NCBI RefSeq assembly: GCF_001048695.1
Contig: NZ_CVRB01000001.1
Location: 1,426,001-1,490,000, forward strand
Direction of reading: 5' to 3'
DNA: 64,000 nucleotides
Source of the DNA: Neobacillus massiliamazoniensis
GTDB taxonomy: Bacteria; Bacillota; Bacilli; Bacillales; Cytobacillaceae
Shown: positions 26,252-36,928 of the stretch, one piece after another
How positions within the stretch are numbered: position 1 is the stretch's first letter
How the letters are laid out: each line of letters opens with the position of its first letter
Notes under the pieces: model-generated
Told to the model about the DNA's origin: nothing
The model's input: only the letters and a program-made list of their open reading frames with translations
Database searches by the model: none
Made by a program: the position numbers and the translations under genes

Positions 26252-27678
26252 GAGAAAAATCGTTTTTTCCACGTGTTGAAGAAGGTATTAAAGACGAGGG
26301 GATGCGTAAAGCAGTGAGGTCCGCTCAAGACCGGCTTCGTTCCATGAAACTCCGAGCGGCTGATGAATTGGGGCATTGGGAGGATTGGCGGCTGTTAGGA
26401 GAACAGATTCGAAAACATACGGTGGAGAATTTAGATTATTACCTTTACCAATTGAGCGAAAACATTGAGAAAAATGGCGGACACGTCTATTTTGCAAAAA
26501 CAGCAAAAGAAGCCAGTGAATATGTCCAAAAGGTTGTGCAGCAAAAAAAGGCAACCAAAGCCGTTAAATCAAAATCAATGGTAACGGAAGAAATTAGCCT
26601 GAATAATGCGCTAAATGAAATTGGTTGTGAAGTTTTGGAGACAGATTTAGCAGAGTTTATCCTGCAAACGGATGACCACGATGAACCTTCACACATCGTT
26701 GTACCGTGCTTGCACAAGGACAGAGAGAAGATTCGCCAAGTATTTAAAGAAAAACTCGGTTATGAAGGTACATCAAAACCGGAGGAAATGGCGGGATTTG
26801 TACGTGAACAACTTCGTAATAAATTCTTCGAGGCGGACATAGGCATAACTGGATGTAACTTTGCTGTGGCTGAATCCGGCTCCTTCGCGATTGTGGCGAA
26901 TGAAGGAAATGAGCGTCTAACCACCACATTACCCAAAACACTTATTACTGTTATGGGCATGGAACGAATTGTTCCAACATGGGAGGAGCTTGATATTGTT
27001 GTTAGCCTGTTGTGCAGGAGTGCTGTAGGACAAAAGCTGACTAGCTACATCACATTATTTACTGAGCCAGGTGGAAGATCGACAGGAGATGGACCTGAGG
27101 AATTTCATTTAGTCATTGTCGATAATGGACGCTCCAACATGCTAGGCACGGAATTTCAAAGTACACTGCACTGCATTCGCTGTGCTTCCTGTATTAACGT
27201 TTGCCCTATCTATCGTCACATAGGGGGACACGCTTACGGATCCATTTATCCAGGCCCAATCGGTGCCGTGTTAACTCCGTGGCTTGCAGGTTATAAAGAG
27301 TATAAGGACCTCCCATATGCCTCGAGTTTATGCGGGGCCTGCACAGAGGCTTGCCCAGTAAAAATCCCGTTACATGAATTGCTTATCAAACATAGGAGAA
27401 AAATTGTTGAGGATGAAAACCTTGCCCCCCTCCCTGAAAAGATGGCGATGACGGCCTTCACGATTGCAGCGAAGTCTCCAAAAATGTTCCAATATGGTTC
27501 AAAATTAGCACCAACGTTATTATTCCCGTTCACAAGTAAGCAAGATCACACGATTCATGAAGGACCAGGCCCTATCAAACCATGGACGGAGATACGAGAT
27601 CTTCCTGCACCAGCTAAGGAAACTTTTCATAAATGGTATCAGCGTCACCAGGAGGAACGATCAGATGGCGATCTATAA
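26236..27678 (+). CDS. lutB: Lactate utilisation iron-sulfur protein LutB
   Basis: 480 residues. Two ferredoxin-type clusters are visible: [12 protein letters not shown] (about residue 310) and [13 protein letters not shown] (about residue 365). The N-terminal part is LUD-like, with [10 protein letters not shown] and [14 protein letters not shown]. It passes electrons from lactate oxidation. GTG start inside the lutA end; the last 14 bases overlap lutC. The tight overlaps imply coupled translation. Confidence 0.94.
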   Translation: MGIKIGEKSFFPRVEEGIKDEGMRKAVRSAQDRLRSMKLRAADELGHWEDWRLLGEQIRKHTVENLDYYLYQLSENIEKNGGHVYFAKTAKEASEYVQKVVQQKKATKAVKSKSMVTEEISLNNALNEIGCEVLETDLAEFILQTDDHDEPSHIVVPCLHKDREKIRQVFKEKLGYEGTSKPEEMAGFVREQLRNKFFEADIGITGCNFAVAESGSFAIVANEGNERLTTTLPKTLITVMGMERIVPTWEELDIVVSLLCRSAVGQKLTSYITLFTEPGGRSTGDGPEEFHLVIVDNGRSNMLGTEFQSTLHCIRCASCINVCPIYRHIGGHAYGSIYPGPIGAVLTPWLAGYKEYKDLPYASSLCGACTEACPVKIPLHELLIKHRRKIVEDENLAPLPEKMAMTAFTIAAKSPKMFQYGSKLAPTLLFPFTSKQDHTIHEGPGPIKPWTEIRDLPAPAKETFHKWYQRHQEERSDGDL

Positions 27679-28378
27679 CAGAGAAGAGTTTCTAAGCAGA
27701 ATCGCTGAAAAACTTGGGCGTGAGCAAAAAATGGAGCCAGTTAATCGTCCAACCTGGACAACAGCTCCTCAGTTAGAGTTGTATCAAAATTTTTCCATAG
27801 ACGACCTTGTAAACATGTTCGAAACTCAATGCGATGTCATCCATACCCATTATAAACAAACAGCATTGGCAGAACTTCCACACGTTTTACAGGAATGTTT
27901 TGATGAACTGAATGCCCAAAAGGTTGTGATTGCAGGAGATCCGAGAATCGAAGAATATGGTTTGAATAGCTTTTTTACAAACCGAACGGAATCAGATTTT
28001 CATGTACATACATGGGAAGCGGACAAAGGGGATGAAAATATCGAGTTCGCAGCAAACGCAGATGTTGGAATCACCTTTAGTGATATTACCTTGGCGGAAT
28101 CCGGAACCGTTGTTCTATTGAATGACAGTGGTGGAAAAGGGAGATCTGTCAGTTTGCTGCCGAGAACCTACATCGCCATCATACCGAAAAGTTCCTTTGT
28201 TCCACGCATGACTCAGGCAATGCAGCAAATCCATATGAGGGTGAAGGAAGGGAAGTCACTCCCTTCGTGTATTAATTTAATATCAGGCCCCAGTAATAGT
28301 GCGGATATTGAGATGAATCTCATTGTCGGTGTGCATGGGCCCGTTAGAGCAACATATATCGTTGTTTCAGATAAATGA
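27665..28378 (+). CDS. lutC: Lactate utilisation protein LutC
   Basis: 237-residue LUD-domain protein, with [20 protein letters not shown] and [16 protein letters not shown] typical of LutC. It is the third subunit of the lactate-oxidising system. The ATG at 27665 follows AGGAGG within the lutB end; an apparent longer reading frame upstream overlaps lutB completely and is rejected. Confidence 0.93.
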   Translation: MAIYNREEFLSRIAEKLGREQKMEPVNRPTWTTAPQLELYQNFSIDDLVNMFETQCDVIHTHYKQTALAELPHVLQECFDELNAQKVVIAGDPRIEEYGLNSFFTNRTESDFHVHTWEADKGDENIEFAANADVGITFSDITLAESGTVVLLNDSGGKGRSVSLLPRTYIAIIPKSSFVPRMTQAMQQIHMRVKEGKSLPSCINLISGPSNSADIEMNLIVGVHGPVRATYIVVSDK

Positions 28379-28535
28379 ATCGTGACATCCGAAAAAATGA
28401 AAGATCCTCATGGTCAAAGATGAAATTCGAACACCTACCGATATCGACCTAGTGAATCATGTGTGGAAGTTTACTGTCTTATCGCTCATAAGGGTACTGA
28501 TAAAAACAAAACATTTTTAATAAAAGGAGATTATC

Positions 28536-30260
28536 ATGGGAAAAACGATTGCAGACTCGTTGGTGGAGGCATTACTAAATGCAGGAGTTAAAAGAGTGTA
28601 TGGAATCGTTGGAGACTCTTTAAATGCTCTAATTGACTCTATTAGACGTTCAGGGGAAATTGAATGGATTCATGTTCGGCATGAGGAAGTCGCAGCATTT
28701 GCTGCTGGTTCCGATGCAGAAGTTTCCGGTAGTATTGCCGTTTGTGCCGGCAGTAGTGGTCCAGGCAATCTACATTTAATTAATGGATTGTACGATTGTC
28801 AGCGTAATCGAGTTCCTGTCCTCGCGATCGCAGCACATATCCCTAGCAGTGAAATCGGCAGTAATTATTTTCAACAAACTCGACCTGAACACTTATTCAA
28901 GGATTGTAGTCATTTTTGCGAGGTCATCATGACTCCTGGTCAAATGCCACGAACTGTTACAATGGCCATACAGAATGCAGTTTCAAATAAGGGAGTTTCT
29001 GTAGTTGTTTTACCCGGTGATGTTGCTGGACTCCCTGATTCCACCCCAGTACCTGAACATGTTTACCATGTTACGACACCAGTTGTTCATCCGTCAGACG
29101 AGGAGTTACAGCAATTAGCATCTTATCTGAATATGGGGAAACGTATTACACTACTTTGTGGTTCTGGATGTGCGGGTGCACATAAACAGCTAATGGAACT
29201 CTGCGAGAAACTTCAGTCACCTATGGTCATTGCTTTGAGAGGGAAGGAATATCTCGAGTTTGACAATCCATACTTAGTCGGGTTGACGGGACTGATCGGC
29301 TATTCCTCTGGATACCATGCCATGATGGACTGCGATGTACTGTTGATGCTAGGAACTGACTTTCCCTATAGGCAATTTTACCCAGAAAAAGCTGTTGTTT
29401 TGCAGGTTGACATTCAAAAGGATCATCTCGGTCGTAGAACCCCACTAACATACGGGCTATGTGGTGATGTGAAGAATACCATTGAATCACTAATGCCATT
29501 ACTGACGGAGTCGCATGATTCAAAACATTTGAACAAATGTGTTTCAGATTATGCAGAGGTGCGTAAGGATTTAGATGATCTTGCTATTGGGAAACCTGGC
29601 CGGAAACCAATTCATCCGCAATACCTTACAAAAGTAGTAAGTGATTTAGCAAATGAAGATGCCATTTTTACAGCAGATGTAGGCACGCCCACTTTATGGG
29701 GGGCTAGATATTTGCAAATGAACGGGAAGAGACGATTCATTGGTTCCTTCAATCATGGAACCATGGCGAACGCTCTGCCTCAAGCAATCGGTGCGAAAGT
29801 AGCAACACCGAATAGACAGGTCATTGCCCTAGCTGGTGATGGTGGACTGTCAATGTTAATGGGGGATCTCATCACTCTTATTCAGCATAAATTACCAGTT
29901 AAGATTGTTGTTTTCAATAATAGTGCACTTAGCTTTGTAGAATTAGAAATGAAAGCAGCCGGATATTTGGAGACCGGTACGGAACTAGTTGGGCAAAACT
30001 TCGCAAACATAGCAAAAGCCATTGGAATAGAAGGTTACCGCGTAGAAAATCCCGAAGATCTCGAAGGAGTCATAAAGCAGGCCTTTACAAGCGATGCACC
30101 TGCAATAGTGGATGTCGTGGTAAATCGTCAGGAATTATCCTTGCCACCAAAAATAACATTTGAACAGGCACAAGGATTTACGATTTGGATGCTAAAAGCT
30201 GTATTGAATAATCGTGGGAGTGAACTAATTGAACTGGCAAAAACTAATTTATTCCGCTAA
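28536..30260 (+). CDS. poxB: Thiamine-dependent pyruvate oxidase/dehydrogenase (PoxB/YdaP type)
   Basis: 574 residues in three TPP-enzyme domains: N-terminal pyrimidine-binding with the catalytic Glu in RHEEVAAFAAGSDAE, a middle FAD-binding domain, and a PP domain with GDGGLSMLMGDLITL and the Mg-binding NNSALSF. The length and the C-terminal helix after PPKITFEQAQGF fit quinone-linked pyruvate oxidase, which decarboxylates pyruvate to acetate and CO2 at the membrane. Next to lutABC, it would consume the pyruvate formed from lactate. Acetolactate synthase is a less likely alternative. Confidence 0.85.
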   Translation: MGKTIADSLVEALLNAGVKRVYGIVGDSLNALIDSIRRSGEIEWIHVRHEEVAAFAAGSDAEVSGSIAVCAGSSGPGNLHLINGLYDCQRNRVPVLAIAAHIPSSEIGSNYFQQTRPEHLFKDCSHFCEVIMTPGQMPRTVTMAIQNAVSNKGVSVVVLPGDVAGLPDSTPVPEHVYHVTTPVVHPSDEELQQLASYLNMGKRITLLCGSGCAGAHKQLMELCEKLQSPMVIALRGKEYLEFDNPYLVGLTGLIGYSSGYHAMMDCDVLLMLGTDFPYRQFYPEKAVVLQVDIQKDHLGRRTPLTYGLCGDVKNTIESLMPLLTESHDSKHLNKCVSDYAEVRKDLDDLAIGKPGRKPIHPQYLTKVVSDLANEDAIFTADVGTPTLWGARYLQMNGKRRFIGSFNHGTMANALPQAIGAKVATPNRQVIALAGDGGLSMLMGDLITLIQHKLPVKIVVFNNSALSFVELEMKAAGYLETGTELVGQNFANIAKAIGIEGYRVENPEDLEGVIKQAFTSDAPAIVDVVVNRQELSLPPKITFEQAQGFTIWMLKAVLNNRGSELIELAKTNLFR

Positions 30261-30610
30261 AGTGTCCGGCACCACTCGTGGACATTTCACCTATTTTCCC
30301 GTTGGGGATGGGAACATATTACTTTCTTGGAGATATTTTTTAAGGGAAATTCAATAGGAATAAAAAAGTAACCCTCCGTACCATATGGCGAGAGGGTTAC
30401 TCATTAGTTGCGCTTTTTTCAAAAGGGCTCTACTACTTAATGTTCAACTATATTAAATCAACTATTCTCTTAAAAGTAGTAATGATAATAGTTTAGCTTT
30501 AAGTCTCGATGTTTGTAAAAATGATACGATGTTTAAAATAAAGTCTCTTACTTTAACGAAGTTTTCAAATGAAACAAAAAGTAACAAGCTTATGGTATGT
30601 TCGATTCGTT
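30261..30610. other. Intergenic region between convergent poxB and VTT gene
   Basis: About 350 bases. It holds GTGTCCGGCACC near 30263, a relative of the dispersed GGTGTCAGGCACC motif, and a hairpin at 30366-30400. I see nothing else. Confidence 0.5.
30364..30400 (-). terminator. Terminator for the minus-strand VTT gene
   Basis: GTAACCCTC pairs with GAGGGTTAC. On the minus strand it is followed by T6; on the plus strand it lacks an immediate T run. Confidence 0.55.
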
Positions 30611-31252
30611 TTAAAAACGTTGCAGCTCTGCTTTTTGCTTAAGACTGTTCCAAATTTTTATGGAAACAATAGAACTTAACACAAACGATATGACCACTAA
30701 GACAAAACTCAATAGAGACTTACTAAAGCTAATTCCGATCAAGCTATATAACAGAATTAAAGGAATATTCGAGATGATAATAGTTAAAATATAGGTGGTA
30801 TATTTTAATCCTACTGCTGCTGATAAAACACAAATTGCATCTGTTGGGGCTATTGGACAAATAATCCCCAGTGCTAAAAACTTATAATTGTAAATTTCCA
30901 ATAAAGATTTTACCTCTGGGTATTTACTCTCCAAATATTGATTAATTTTTCCGCTAGAAAAAATTTTTGAAAAAACATAAACCAAAGTTTCGCTCAATAC
31001 CATGCCAATCATTGATAATAAAAAACCTGTGATTGGATTAAAAAATATTCCTCCTAAAATCATAAGAGTTACGCCTGGTATAAAGATTGGCAACCTAACA
31101 ACCCATAAAGCAACAAATAATAACATTGCATATTTTGTATTTCCAGCTATAAATTGCTTTAACGCATCCATATCAAGTGAAAGTATATGATTTTGATTTA
31201 ATATATAAATAGATAGTATCCAAATAGCGACAATGACAATTTTCTTTTTCAA
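30611..31252 (-). CDS. VTT-domain (TVP38/TMEM64, DedA-like) membrane protein
   Basis: 213 residues with five to six hydrophobic segments and the family pattern around GVTLMILGGIFFNPITGFLLSMIG and IICPIAPTDAICVLSAAVGL. VTT proteins act in phospholipid scrambling or membrane homeostasis; the exact role here is unknown. The start is taken as TTG at 31252, about 9 bases from AAGGAGA. Upstream in-frame ATGs have no ribosome site. Confidence 0.75.
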   Translation of the reverse strand: MKKKIVIVAIWILSIYILNQNHILSLDMDALKQFIAGNTKYAMLLFVALWVVRLPIFIPGVTLMILGGIFFNPITGFLLSMIGMVLSETLVYVFSKIFSSGKINQYLESKYPEVKSLLEIYNYKFLALGIICPIAPTDAICVLSAAVGLKYTTYILTIIISNIPLILLYSLIGISFSKSLLSFVLVVISFVLSSIVSIKIWNSLKQKAELQRF

Positions 31253-31429
31253 TTTTTCCACTCTCCTTTTTGCTTTCCATACATACATCATATGAAATGA
31301 GAATTAAGAAACACTCTGTAAAATTCTTAAGGATTCTTAAGTTTAATTAAAATAAAAAAAGACTGCAAAATTTCTGATTTTTTTGATGAAAACATTATCC
31401 TTTTGTGGAATAATACAAAAGGGCACCGC

Positions 31430-31461
31430 ATATTTTTTCATTTTTGATAATGAAAAAATAT
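31430..31461. other. A/T hairpin in the divergent promoter region 31253-31633
   Basis: Perfect 13-base inverted repeat, ATATTTTTTCATT and AATGAAAAAATAT, around TTTGAT. It could be an operator or a weak terminator. The rest of this 380-base gap shows no gene. Confidence 0.4.
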
Positions 31462-31633
31462 TTTGAATATTTTATACTAGAATAACAACAAGAGAAATCA
31501 ACATTTATTAAGGGGGAGAAAATCTAGAAGTTGAACGCCTTTATTTTTCTGAATTTTATGTATATTTATTAAACAAAGAAAAAACTATATATTTCTTTTA
31601 TTCGAAATGAATTACATCAAGGAGAAATGAATA

Positions 31634-33034
31634 ATGAATCTTTTTCGCAAAAAATCTATTGGTAGTTTACTCGCTTATGCAGAAAAAAAAGAAACAAGTC
31701 TGAAAAAAGCACTTGGTGCCTTTGATTTAACGATGTTGGGAGTCGGAGCCATTATAGGGACCGGGATTTTCGTCCTGACTGGTGTAGTTGCTGCACAACA
31801 TTCAGGACCGGCTATTATTCTTTCCTTTATCTTGTCCGGTTTAGCATGTGTCTTTGCTGCCCTATGCTATGCTGAATTGGCTTCTGCTGTACCTGTATCA
31901 GGAAGTGCCTATACTTACGGTTATGCTGTATTTGGTGAACTAATCGCTTGGATTCTTGGATGGGACCTGATCCTTGAATACGGACTTGCCAGTTCAGTAG
32001 TCGCTAGCGGATGGTCCGGGTATTTCCAAGGGTTGCTTACAGGGTTTGGTATTCATTTACCGACTGCTATCAGCAACGCTTATAATCCCGCACAGGGAAC
32101 GTATGTCGATGTTATGGCTATTGTAATCGTCTTGATTATTACCTTCATCTTAACTCGAGGTGTAAAGGAATCGACGCGTTTGAATAATGTTATGGTGTTA
32201 CTGAAGATTGCTGTTGTACTTTTATTTATTATTGTAGGTGTACGCTATGTGAAGCCGGCAAACTGGACTCCGTTTATGCCATTTGGTTTTTCGGGTGTTG
32301 TGAGCGGAGCCGCTACCGCATTTCTGGCTTATATTGGGTTTGACGCTGTTTCTTCAGCTGCAGAAGAGGTAAAAAATCCTCAGCGCAACATGCCCATTGG
32401 AATTATCACATCCTTACTCATTTGTGTAACCCTATACGTTAGTGTATCCGCTATTCTTACCGGTATGGTGCCATATACAAAATTAGATGTGAAAAATCCG
32501 GTTGCCTTTGCACTTCAATACGTACACCAAGATTGGATTGCCGGTTTTATTTCTCTCGGTGCCATTATCGGGATTACAACGGTATTATTAGTGATGATGT
32601 ATGGACAAACTAGACTTTTCTTCGCCATTAGCCGTGACGGTTTGCTTCCAAAGGGGTTATCTAAAGTGAATCCGAAAACAAAAACGCCTACGAAAAGCAT
32701 CTGGTTAACCGCTTTAATGGTTTCAATCTTTTCAGGTCTAGTTCCTATTAATCATTTAGCTGATTTGACCAATATCGGCACTCTATTTGCTTTTATCGTC
32801 GTATCAATGGGTGTCATCGTACTACGCAAAACACAACCTGACTTAAAGCGCTCGTTTAAAGTACCGTTCTCACCGGTATTGCCTCTTTTATCGATTTTAT
32901 CTTGCGGCTACTTAATATTTAGTCTTTCATCTTTGACATGGCTTGGTTTTGCGATATGGTTTGTCATCGGTCTCGTCCTATACACGAGTTACGGGTATAA
33001 GCATAGTCTTCTATCTAACAAGAATATCCAGTAA
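31634..33034 (+). CDS. APC-family amino acid permease (YfnA-like)
   Basis: 466 residues with 12 predicted transmembrane helices. The APC signature in helix 1 is LGVGAIIGTGIFVLTG, and the helix 6 region is AFLAYIGFDAVSSAAEEVKNP. It resembles cationic amino acid transporters of the CAT type (YfnA of B. subtilis). The substrate cannot be fixed from sequence. It stands alone, with its own strong terminator. Confidence 0.88.
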   Translation: MNLFRKKSIGSLLAYAEKKETSLKKALGAFDLTMLGVGAIIGTGIFVLTGVVAAQHSGPAIILSFILSGLACVFAALCYAELASAVPVSGSAYTYGYAVFGELIAWILGWDLILEYGLASSVVASGWSGYFQGLLTGFGIHLPTAISNAYNPAQGTYVDVMAIVIVLIITFILTRGVKESTRLNNVMVLLKIAVVLLFIIVGVRYVKPANWTPFMPFGFSGVVSGAATAFLAYIGFDAVSSAAEEVKNPQRNMPIGIITSLLICVTLYVSVSAILTGMVPYTKLDVKNPVAFALQYVHQDWIAGFISLGAIIGITTVLLVMMYGQTRLFFAISRDGLLPKGLSKVNPKTKTPTKSIWLTALMVSIFSGLVPINHLADLTNIGTLFAFIVVSMGVIVLRKTQPDLKRSFKVPFSPVLPLLSILSCGYLIFSLSSLTWLGFAIWFVIGLVLYTSYGYKHSLLSNKNIQ

Positions 33035-33070
33035 AGCACCGGGTTATGGTGCAAAGATAAATTAAAAGAT

Positions 33071-33123
33071 AAGATTGCCACACACTTAGCCAAGCTGGGA
33101 TAAGTGTGTGGCAATCTTTTTTT
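33071..33123 (+). terminator. Terminator after the permease
   Basis: AAGATTGCCACACACTTA pairs perfectly with TAAGTGTGTGGCAATCTT, then T7. Confidence 0.92.
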
Positions 33124-33168
33124 AGTCAAAAAAACTATGGTATTCGTGACATAAATATCTAAATAATA

Positions 33169-33411
33169 GGCTGTGTTAAAGGTCATTGTTGATTTTTGAA
33201 ACTATGTTGATTGGAGCGGAAGGCGCGAGATCCTCGAAAATGCTATCGCATTTCCTTCGTGCGGTGTAGATTCAAAGATGCTGATTCAACGTCCTGCGGG
33301 AGTACGGGGCAGGGGAGACCCCACAGGCGCTTAAGCGCCGAGGAGGCTCCCCGGAACGCCCGCGGATGCTCGCTTCTTGAGCGCAAATCAACAGGCAAGT
33401 TTAGCACAGCC
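33169..33411 (+). mobile_element. MITE-like element, copy 1
   Basis: 243 bases bounded by 12-base terminal inverted repeats GGCTGTGTTAAA and TTTAGCACAGCC (one mismatch). An 8-base target duplication AAATAATA flanks it on both sides (33161-33168 and 33412-33419). The GC-rich core TGGAGCGGAAGGCG...CGGGAGTACGGGGCAG matches copies at 49.7 kb and 54.5 kb. It has about 60 extra bases near 33228-33290 that the others lack. It has no coding capacity. Confidence 0.85.
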
Positions 33412-33506
33412 AAATAATAAAAAATTGCCGAGAAAATAGTATTTCTCTTATGCTCTTAACCTTATAATCTATGGATTGAAAGCGAAAACTTTTATTCCAC
33501 ATATTT

Positions 33507-33535
33507 TTTACATTAAGTTAATCGTAGATTAATAT
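33507..33535 (+). promoter_or_regulatory. Promoter of the secreted glycosidase
   Basis: TTTACA, 17-base spacer, TAATAT. The spacer contains the inverted repeat TTAATC-GTA-GATTAA (33518-33532), a candidate operator. Confidence 0.5.
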
Positions 33536-33619
33536 CGAGAGAATAATATGAAATAGTCGTCGATTTGTGAAAGATTTTTGTCGCAATTAGACGATATTAC
33601 TATTATTAGGAGGTACAAC

Positions 33620-36600
33620 ATGAGGAGAACTTGGAAAAATAGGTTATTACCTATTGTCCTTTGTTTTGCTTTGGCAAGTAGTATAATTTCACCAAGTCTT
33701 GCAAAGGCCCTAGGCAACTTCGATTTGAGCTCTACTGTAGTACAAACACCTATTAACGAGTATCAAGCAGATCTTGCTCCTGGTGTAAAGAAAGAGCAAT
33801 ATAGCTTTGATGGGAAAGACGGAAAAAAGATTGAGAGTTTTGTAGTAGATGTGGACGTACATAATCCAAACGTATCCATCGAAGCAGGTACACCTAATAA
33901 TGGAACAGCTTATGGTCTTCAACCTGTTAGACAACAAGCTCAAGCTGCTAATAGCACCAATCATCAAGTCGTGGCAGCTGTAAACGCAGATTTTTTTAAT
34001 ATGGCCACAGGTGAGCCCGTTGGGATTGTTTACAAAAATGGTCAAGCTGTGAAAGCCACGACTGGACAACCATGGAATTTCTTTGGAATTAAGAAATCTG
34101 GAGAAGCCGTTATTGGTGACTCAACTGATTATGCTGGAATGAAGGATCAATTACAAGAGGGGCTTGGAGGAAATGCTATCCTCGTAAAAAATGGACAAAT
34201 CTATCAAACTCCCCAAACGGGAGCAGATAAAGAGCCTCGGACAGCCGTTGGGATTAAAGCTGACGGCAATGTGTTTTTTGTAGTTATTGACGGAAGACAA
34301 GAGCCTTATTCAGCTGGTATCTCCATGCCGGATTTGGCACAATTAATGAAAGATTTAGGAGCGGTAACTGCGCTAAACCTCGACGGCGGAGGTTCCTCTA
34401 CTTTCATGACTCGTGAACTGGGCGGCGATAATCTTCAGGTCGACAATTCTCCTTCAGATCATATGGAGAGACCTGTAGCGAACTCTTGGCTAGTTGTTTC
34501 GAAAGAGCCATCCGATCATAATTTTAATTCAGCTCATATTGAGCCATATGACCAATCCTTTACCCCTGGCACTACCATACAATTCAGTGCCAAAGGACAA
34601 GACAAATCCATGGCTTCAGCTGCTTTGCCAGCCTCTGGTTTGACATGGGAATTGTCTGACCCCTCATTCGGTACGATCGATGAGAATGGAAAATTTATTT
34701 CAAATGGAAAAACAGGGCAATTCAATGTCATTTTAAAATATCAAGGTAACGAGGTTGGAAAAAGTATTATTGAAATTGCGGAGCCTGATGAAATGTCGTT
34801 CAATTCAGCTGAATTGAATGGAGCTAGAAACAGTGAAATCAACTTAGGATTAACAACAACTTTTCAACAAAGAAATGTAAAGTGGAATGCACAGGATATT
34901 ACGTACGACGTTCCTGACGGAATGGGAACAATCGATGGATCTGGAGTGCTGCACACAGGTAATCAAAGTGTGTCAGGGACCATTACGGCTCACCTGAAGG
35001 GATCAAGTCTTACTGCACAAACTAAGGTAACTGTTGGCCAGCTTCCTATAGTCTTATCTGATTTTGAAGGAGATATTGGTGGCTGGAATACGACAACGGC
35101 AAACCGCGGTGAAAAAGGTACTATTAGTTTAGCTAAATACCCAGAACCCGTAAGATTTGGCAGACAGTCATTAAAAATGGATTTTGATTTTACGAATGCC
35201 CAAAAAGCAGCCACACTAGGAGTGTTTGCAGGACCTGGTACAGACACAGAGATTGCTGGAAACCCCCAAAGTATAGGCATGTGGGTTTACGGAACTCCAG
35301 AAGCTCAAGGCTACTGGCTGAGAATGAACCTTGTGGATGGAAACGGCAAAACGCAGACGATCAATCTTACTCAGGAACAACCAGGGATTGATTGGACTGG
35401 TTGGAAATACATCGAAGCAGACATACCAGCCTCCTTAACAGGTCCTTTCAAACTTTCAGGGACACAAGCGATTAGGCTTCTTTCCACAAAATCAGGAATC
35501 ACAGGCCCGATGACGAAGGGGTCCATCTATTTTGATAACATCAGAGCCGTTTACGGTGATAAAATGGATGATTTAAATCCGCCGGTCATTGATTCCATTA
35601 ACGTCGACGGGAAAGATTTCACCACGAATTCTGTCAATGTAACGGCAAAGGTGCATGAATATGACGAACCTTTTAAAACAGGAATTGATTGGAATAACAT
35701 TGGGATTTTCATAGATGGCAAAGATTATGATTATTCTAAATCTAAGGGCCATTTTTCCTATGATATGGATGGATCTATCTCATTAAGCGGATTAAAATGG
35801 ACAGACGGAGCACATAAGGTAACTCTGATGGTCCCTGATAAAGCTGGAAACACAGCGATTAAAACCGTCTATTTTACGGTTAATGCTGGTTCTCCAAAGA
35901 TTGACATAGATAAAAAACAAGACCAGGCCATTTTAGGAGATGTTTTTGATCTGGCAGTTAAAGCAACGAACCCTGCAGAAATCTCAGGTTCTAACATTAA
36001 AATGAAAATAGATAAAAACTTTCCAGTTGAAAGCGTTCAGTTTGCAAATGGTTTTAACGGAAGTACCTATAGTTATGATGCTGAAACAGGAAGCCTTACA
36101 TTGAATCTTGTGAATAGTGGTGAAACAGCTGCTACTGCAGACGCTGCAACCATTCACATTAAAATACCGCCATTTACAAATGAAGGCAGTAAATTAACCT
36201 ACGGCATCGATGAAGCAAACTTAAGCTATCATGCACCACAGGATAATAGCTTTGTCACAACGTATTCGATGTTACCAGCCAATGTAGATGTGAAAGGTGC
36301 TTTTAATGTAACGGCAGAGCCGATATTAATTGGGAAGCCAGCAGTTATTACTGTTAAAAATAGTAACAACGAATTCATCAGTGATGCCGAAGTCTATGCG
36401 AACATCGAAGGCAGCACGAACCCTATATTACTAGGGAAAACGGACAGCAATGGTACTCTCCGTGTTGATTCAATCACTAATGAGGTAAAGAGAGTCGCTT
36501 TATATGCAGTAAAAGATGGAAAGTACTCTTTTCCAATGAATACACAAACCTATCCATCCCTGTTAGGTCTGACTGAAATAAAAAATATCATTTCAACACC

Positions 36601-36907
36601 AACAAGTAATCCTCAAGAAATGAGCTTTACATGGGAGTCGAGTCCTTTAGCAAAAGACAATACAGTCATTCAATTTGCTAGACAAAAGGATTATGATAAG
36701 AAAGGTGAGCGTGCATTTAGAACAGTCAATGGTTCTTCAAGCAACCAGGTATTCTCTAGTGATCCGGATATTACAAAAAACGGAATCGTTCGAGTTAATC
36801 ATGTGACATTAACGGATTTAAAACATGATACAACCTATGTTTATCGTGTTGGTGATGGCGAGAACTGGTCAAGTCCACAAGAGTTCACCACTTTAGATAA
36901 AAAGTAA
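33620..36907 (+). CDS. Secreted phosphodiester glycosidase-family multidomain protein
   Basis: 1095 residues. Signal peptide at residues 1-31 (KNRLLPIVLCFALASSIISP, then SLAKA). The phosphodiester glycosidase (NAGPA/DUF2233) domain spans about 50-300, with AVNADFFN and the LNLDGGGSSTFM end. After it come Ig-like segments, a jelly-roll-like carbohydrate-binding region near 485-640, a cohesin-like region near 760-890 and a C-terminal beta domain like that preceding purple acid phosphatases (about 995-1090). No LPxTG is seen. The ATG at 33620 follows AGGAGG. It likely acts on cell-wall or external phosphodiester-linked sugars; the substrate is unknown. Confidence 0.85.
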   Translation: MRRTWKNRLLPIVLCFALASSIISPSLAKALGNFDLSSTVVQTPINEYQADLAPGVKKEQYSFDGKDGKKIESFVVDVDVHNPNVSIEAGTPNNGTAYGLQPVRQQAQAANSTNHQVVAAVNADFFNMATGEPVGIVYKNGQAVKATTGQPWNFFGIKKSGEAVIGDSTDYAGMKDQLQEGLGGNAILVKNGQIYQTPQTGADKEPRTAVGIKADGNVFFVVIDGRQEPYSAGISMPDLAQLMKDLGAVTALNLDGGGSSTFMTRELGGDNLQVDNSPSDHMERPVANSWLVVSKEPSDHNFNSAHIEPYDQSFTPGTTIQFSAKGQDKSMASAALPASGLTWELSDPSFGTIDENGKFISNGKTGQFNVILKYQGNEVGKSIIEIAEPDEMSFNSAELNGARNSEINLGLTTTFQQRNVKWNAQDITYDVPDGMGTIDGSGVLHTGNQSVSGTITAHLKGSSLTAQTKVTVGQLPIVLSDFEGDIGGWNTTTANRGEKGTISLAKYPEPVRFGRQSLKMDFDFTNAQKAATLGVFAGPGTDTEIAGNPQSIGMWVYGTPEAQGYWLRMNLVDGNGKTQTINLTQEQPGIDWTGWKYIEADIPASLTGPFKLSGTQAIRLLSTKSGITGPMTKGSIYFDNIRAVYGDKMDDLNPPVIDSINVDGKDFTTNSVNVTAKVHEYDEPFKTGIDWNNIGIFIDGKDYDYSKSKGHFSYDMDGSISLSGLKWTDGAHKVTLMVPDKAGNTAIKTVYFTVNAGSPKIDIDKKQDQAILGDVFDLAVKATNPAEISGSNIKMKIDKNFPVESVQFANGFNGSTYSYDAETGSLTLNLVNSGETAATADAATIHIKIPPFTNEGSKLTYGIDEANLSYHAPQDNSFVTTYSMLPANVDVKGAFNVTAEPILIGKPAVITVKNSNNEFISDAEVYANIEGSTNPILLGKTDSNGTLRVDSITNEVKRVALYAVKDGKYSFPMNTQTYPSLLGLTEIKNIISTPTSNPQEMSFTWESSPLAKDNTVIQFARQKDYDKKGERAFRTVNGSSSNQVFSSDPDITKNGIVRVNHVTLTDLKHDTTYVYRVGDGENWSSPQEFTTLDKK

Positions 36908-36928
36908 AGTAGAAGAGTAAAAAAATAT

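Noticed and set aside
28460..28500. SigB-type promoter before poxB (GTTTAC...GGGTAC)
   Set aside because: The spacer is 17 bases, too long for SigB (about 12-15).
31430..31620. T-box or lysine riboswitch before the permease
   Set aside because: No T-box sequence or L-box elements; only an A/T-rich hairpin.
33211..33417. 68-residue frame inside the GC-rich element
   Set aside because: It is wholly within the MITE-like repeat and lacks a ribosome site.
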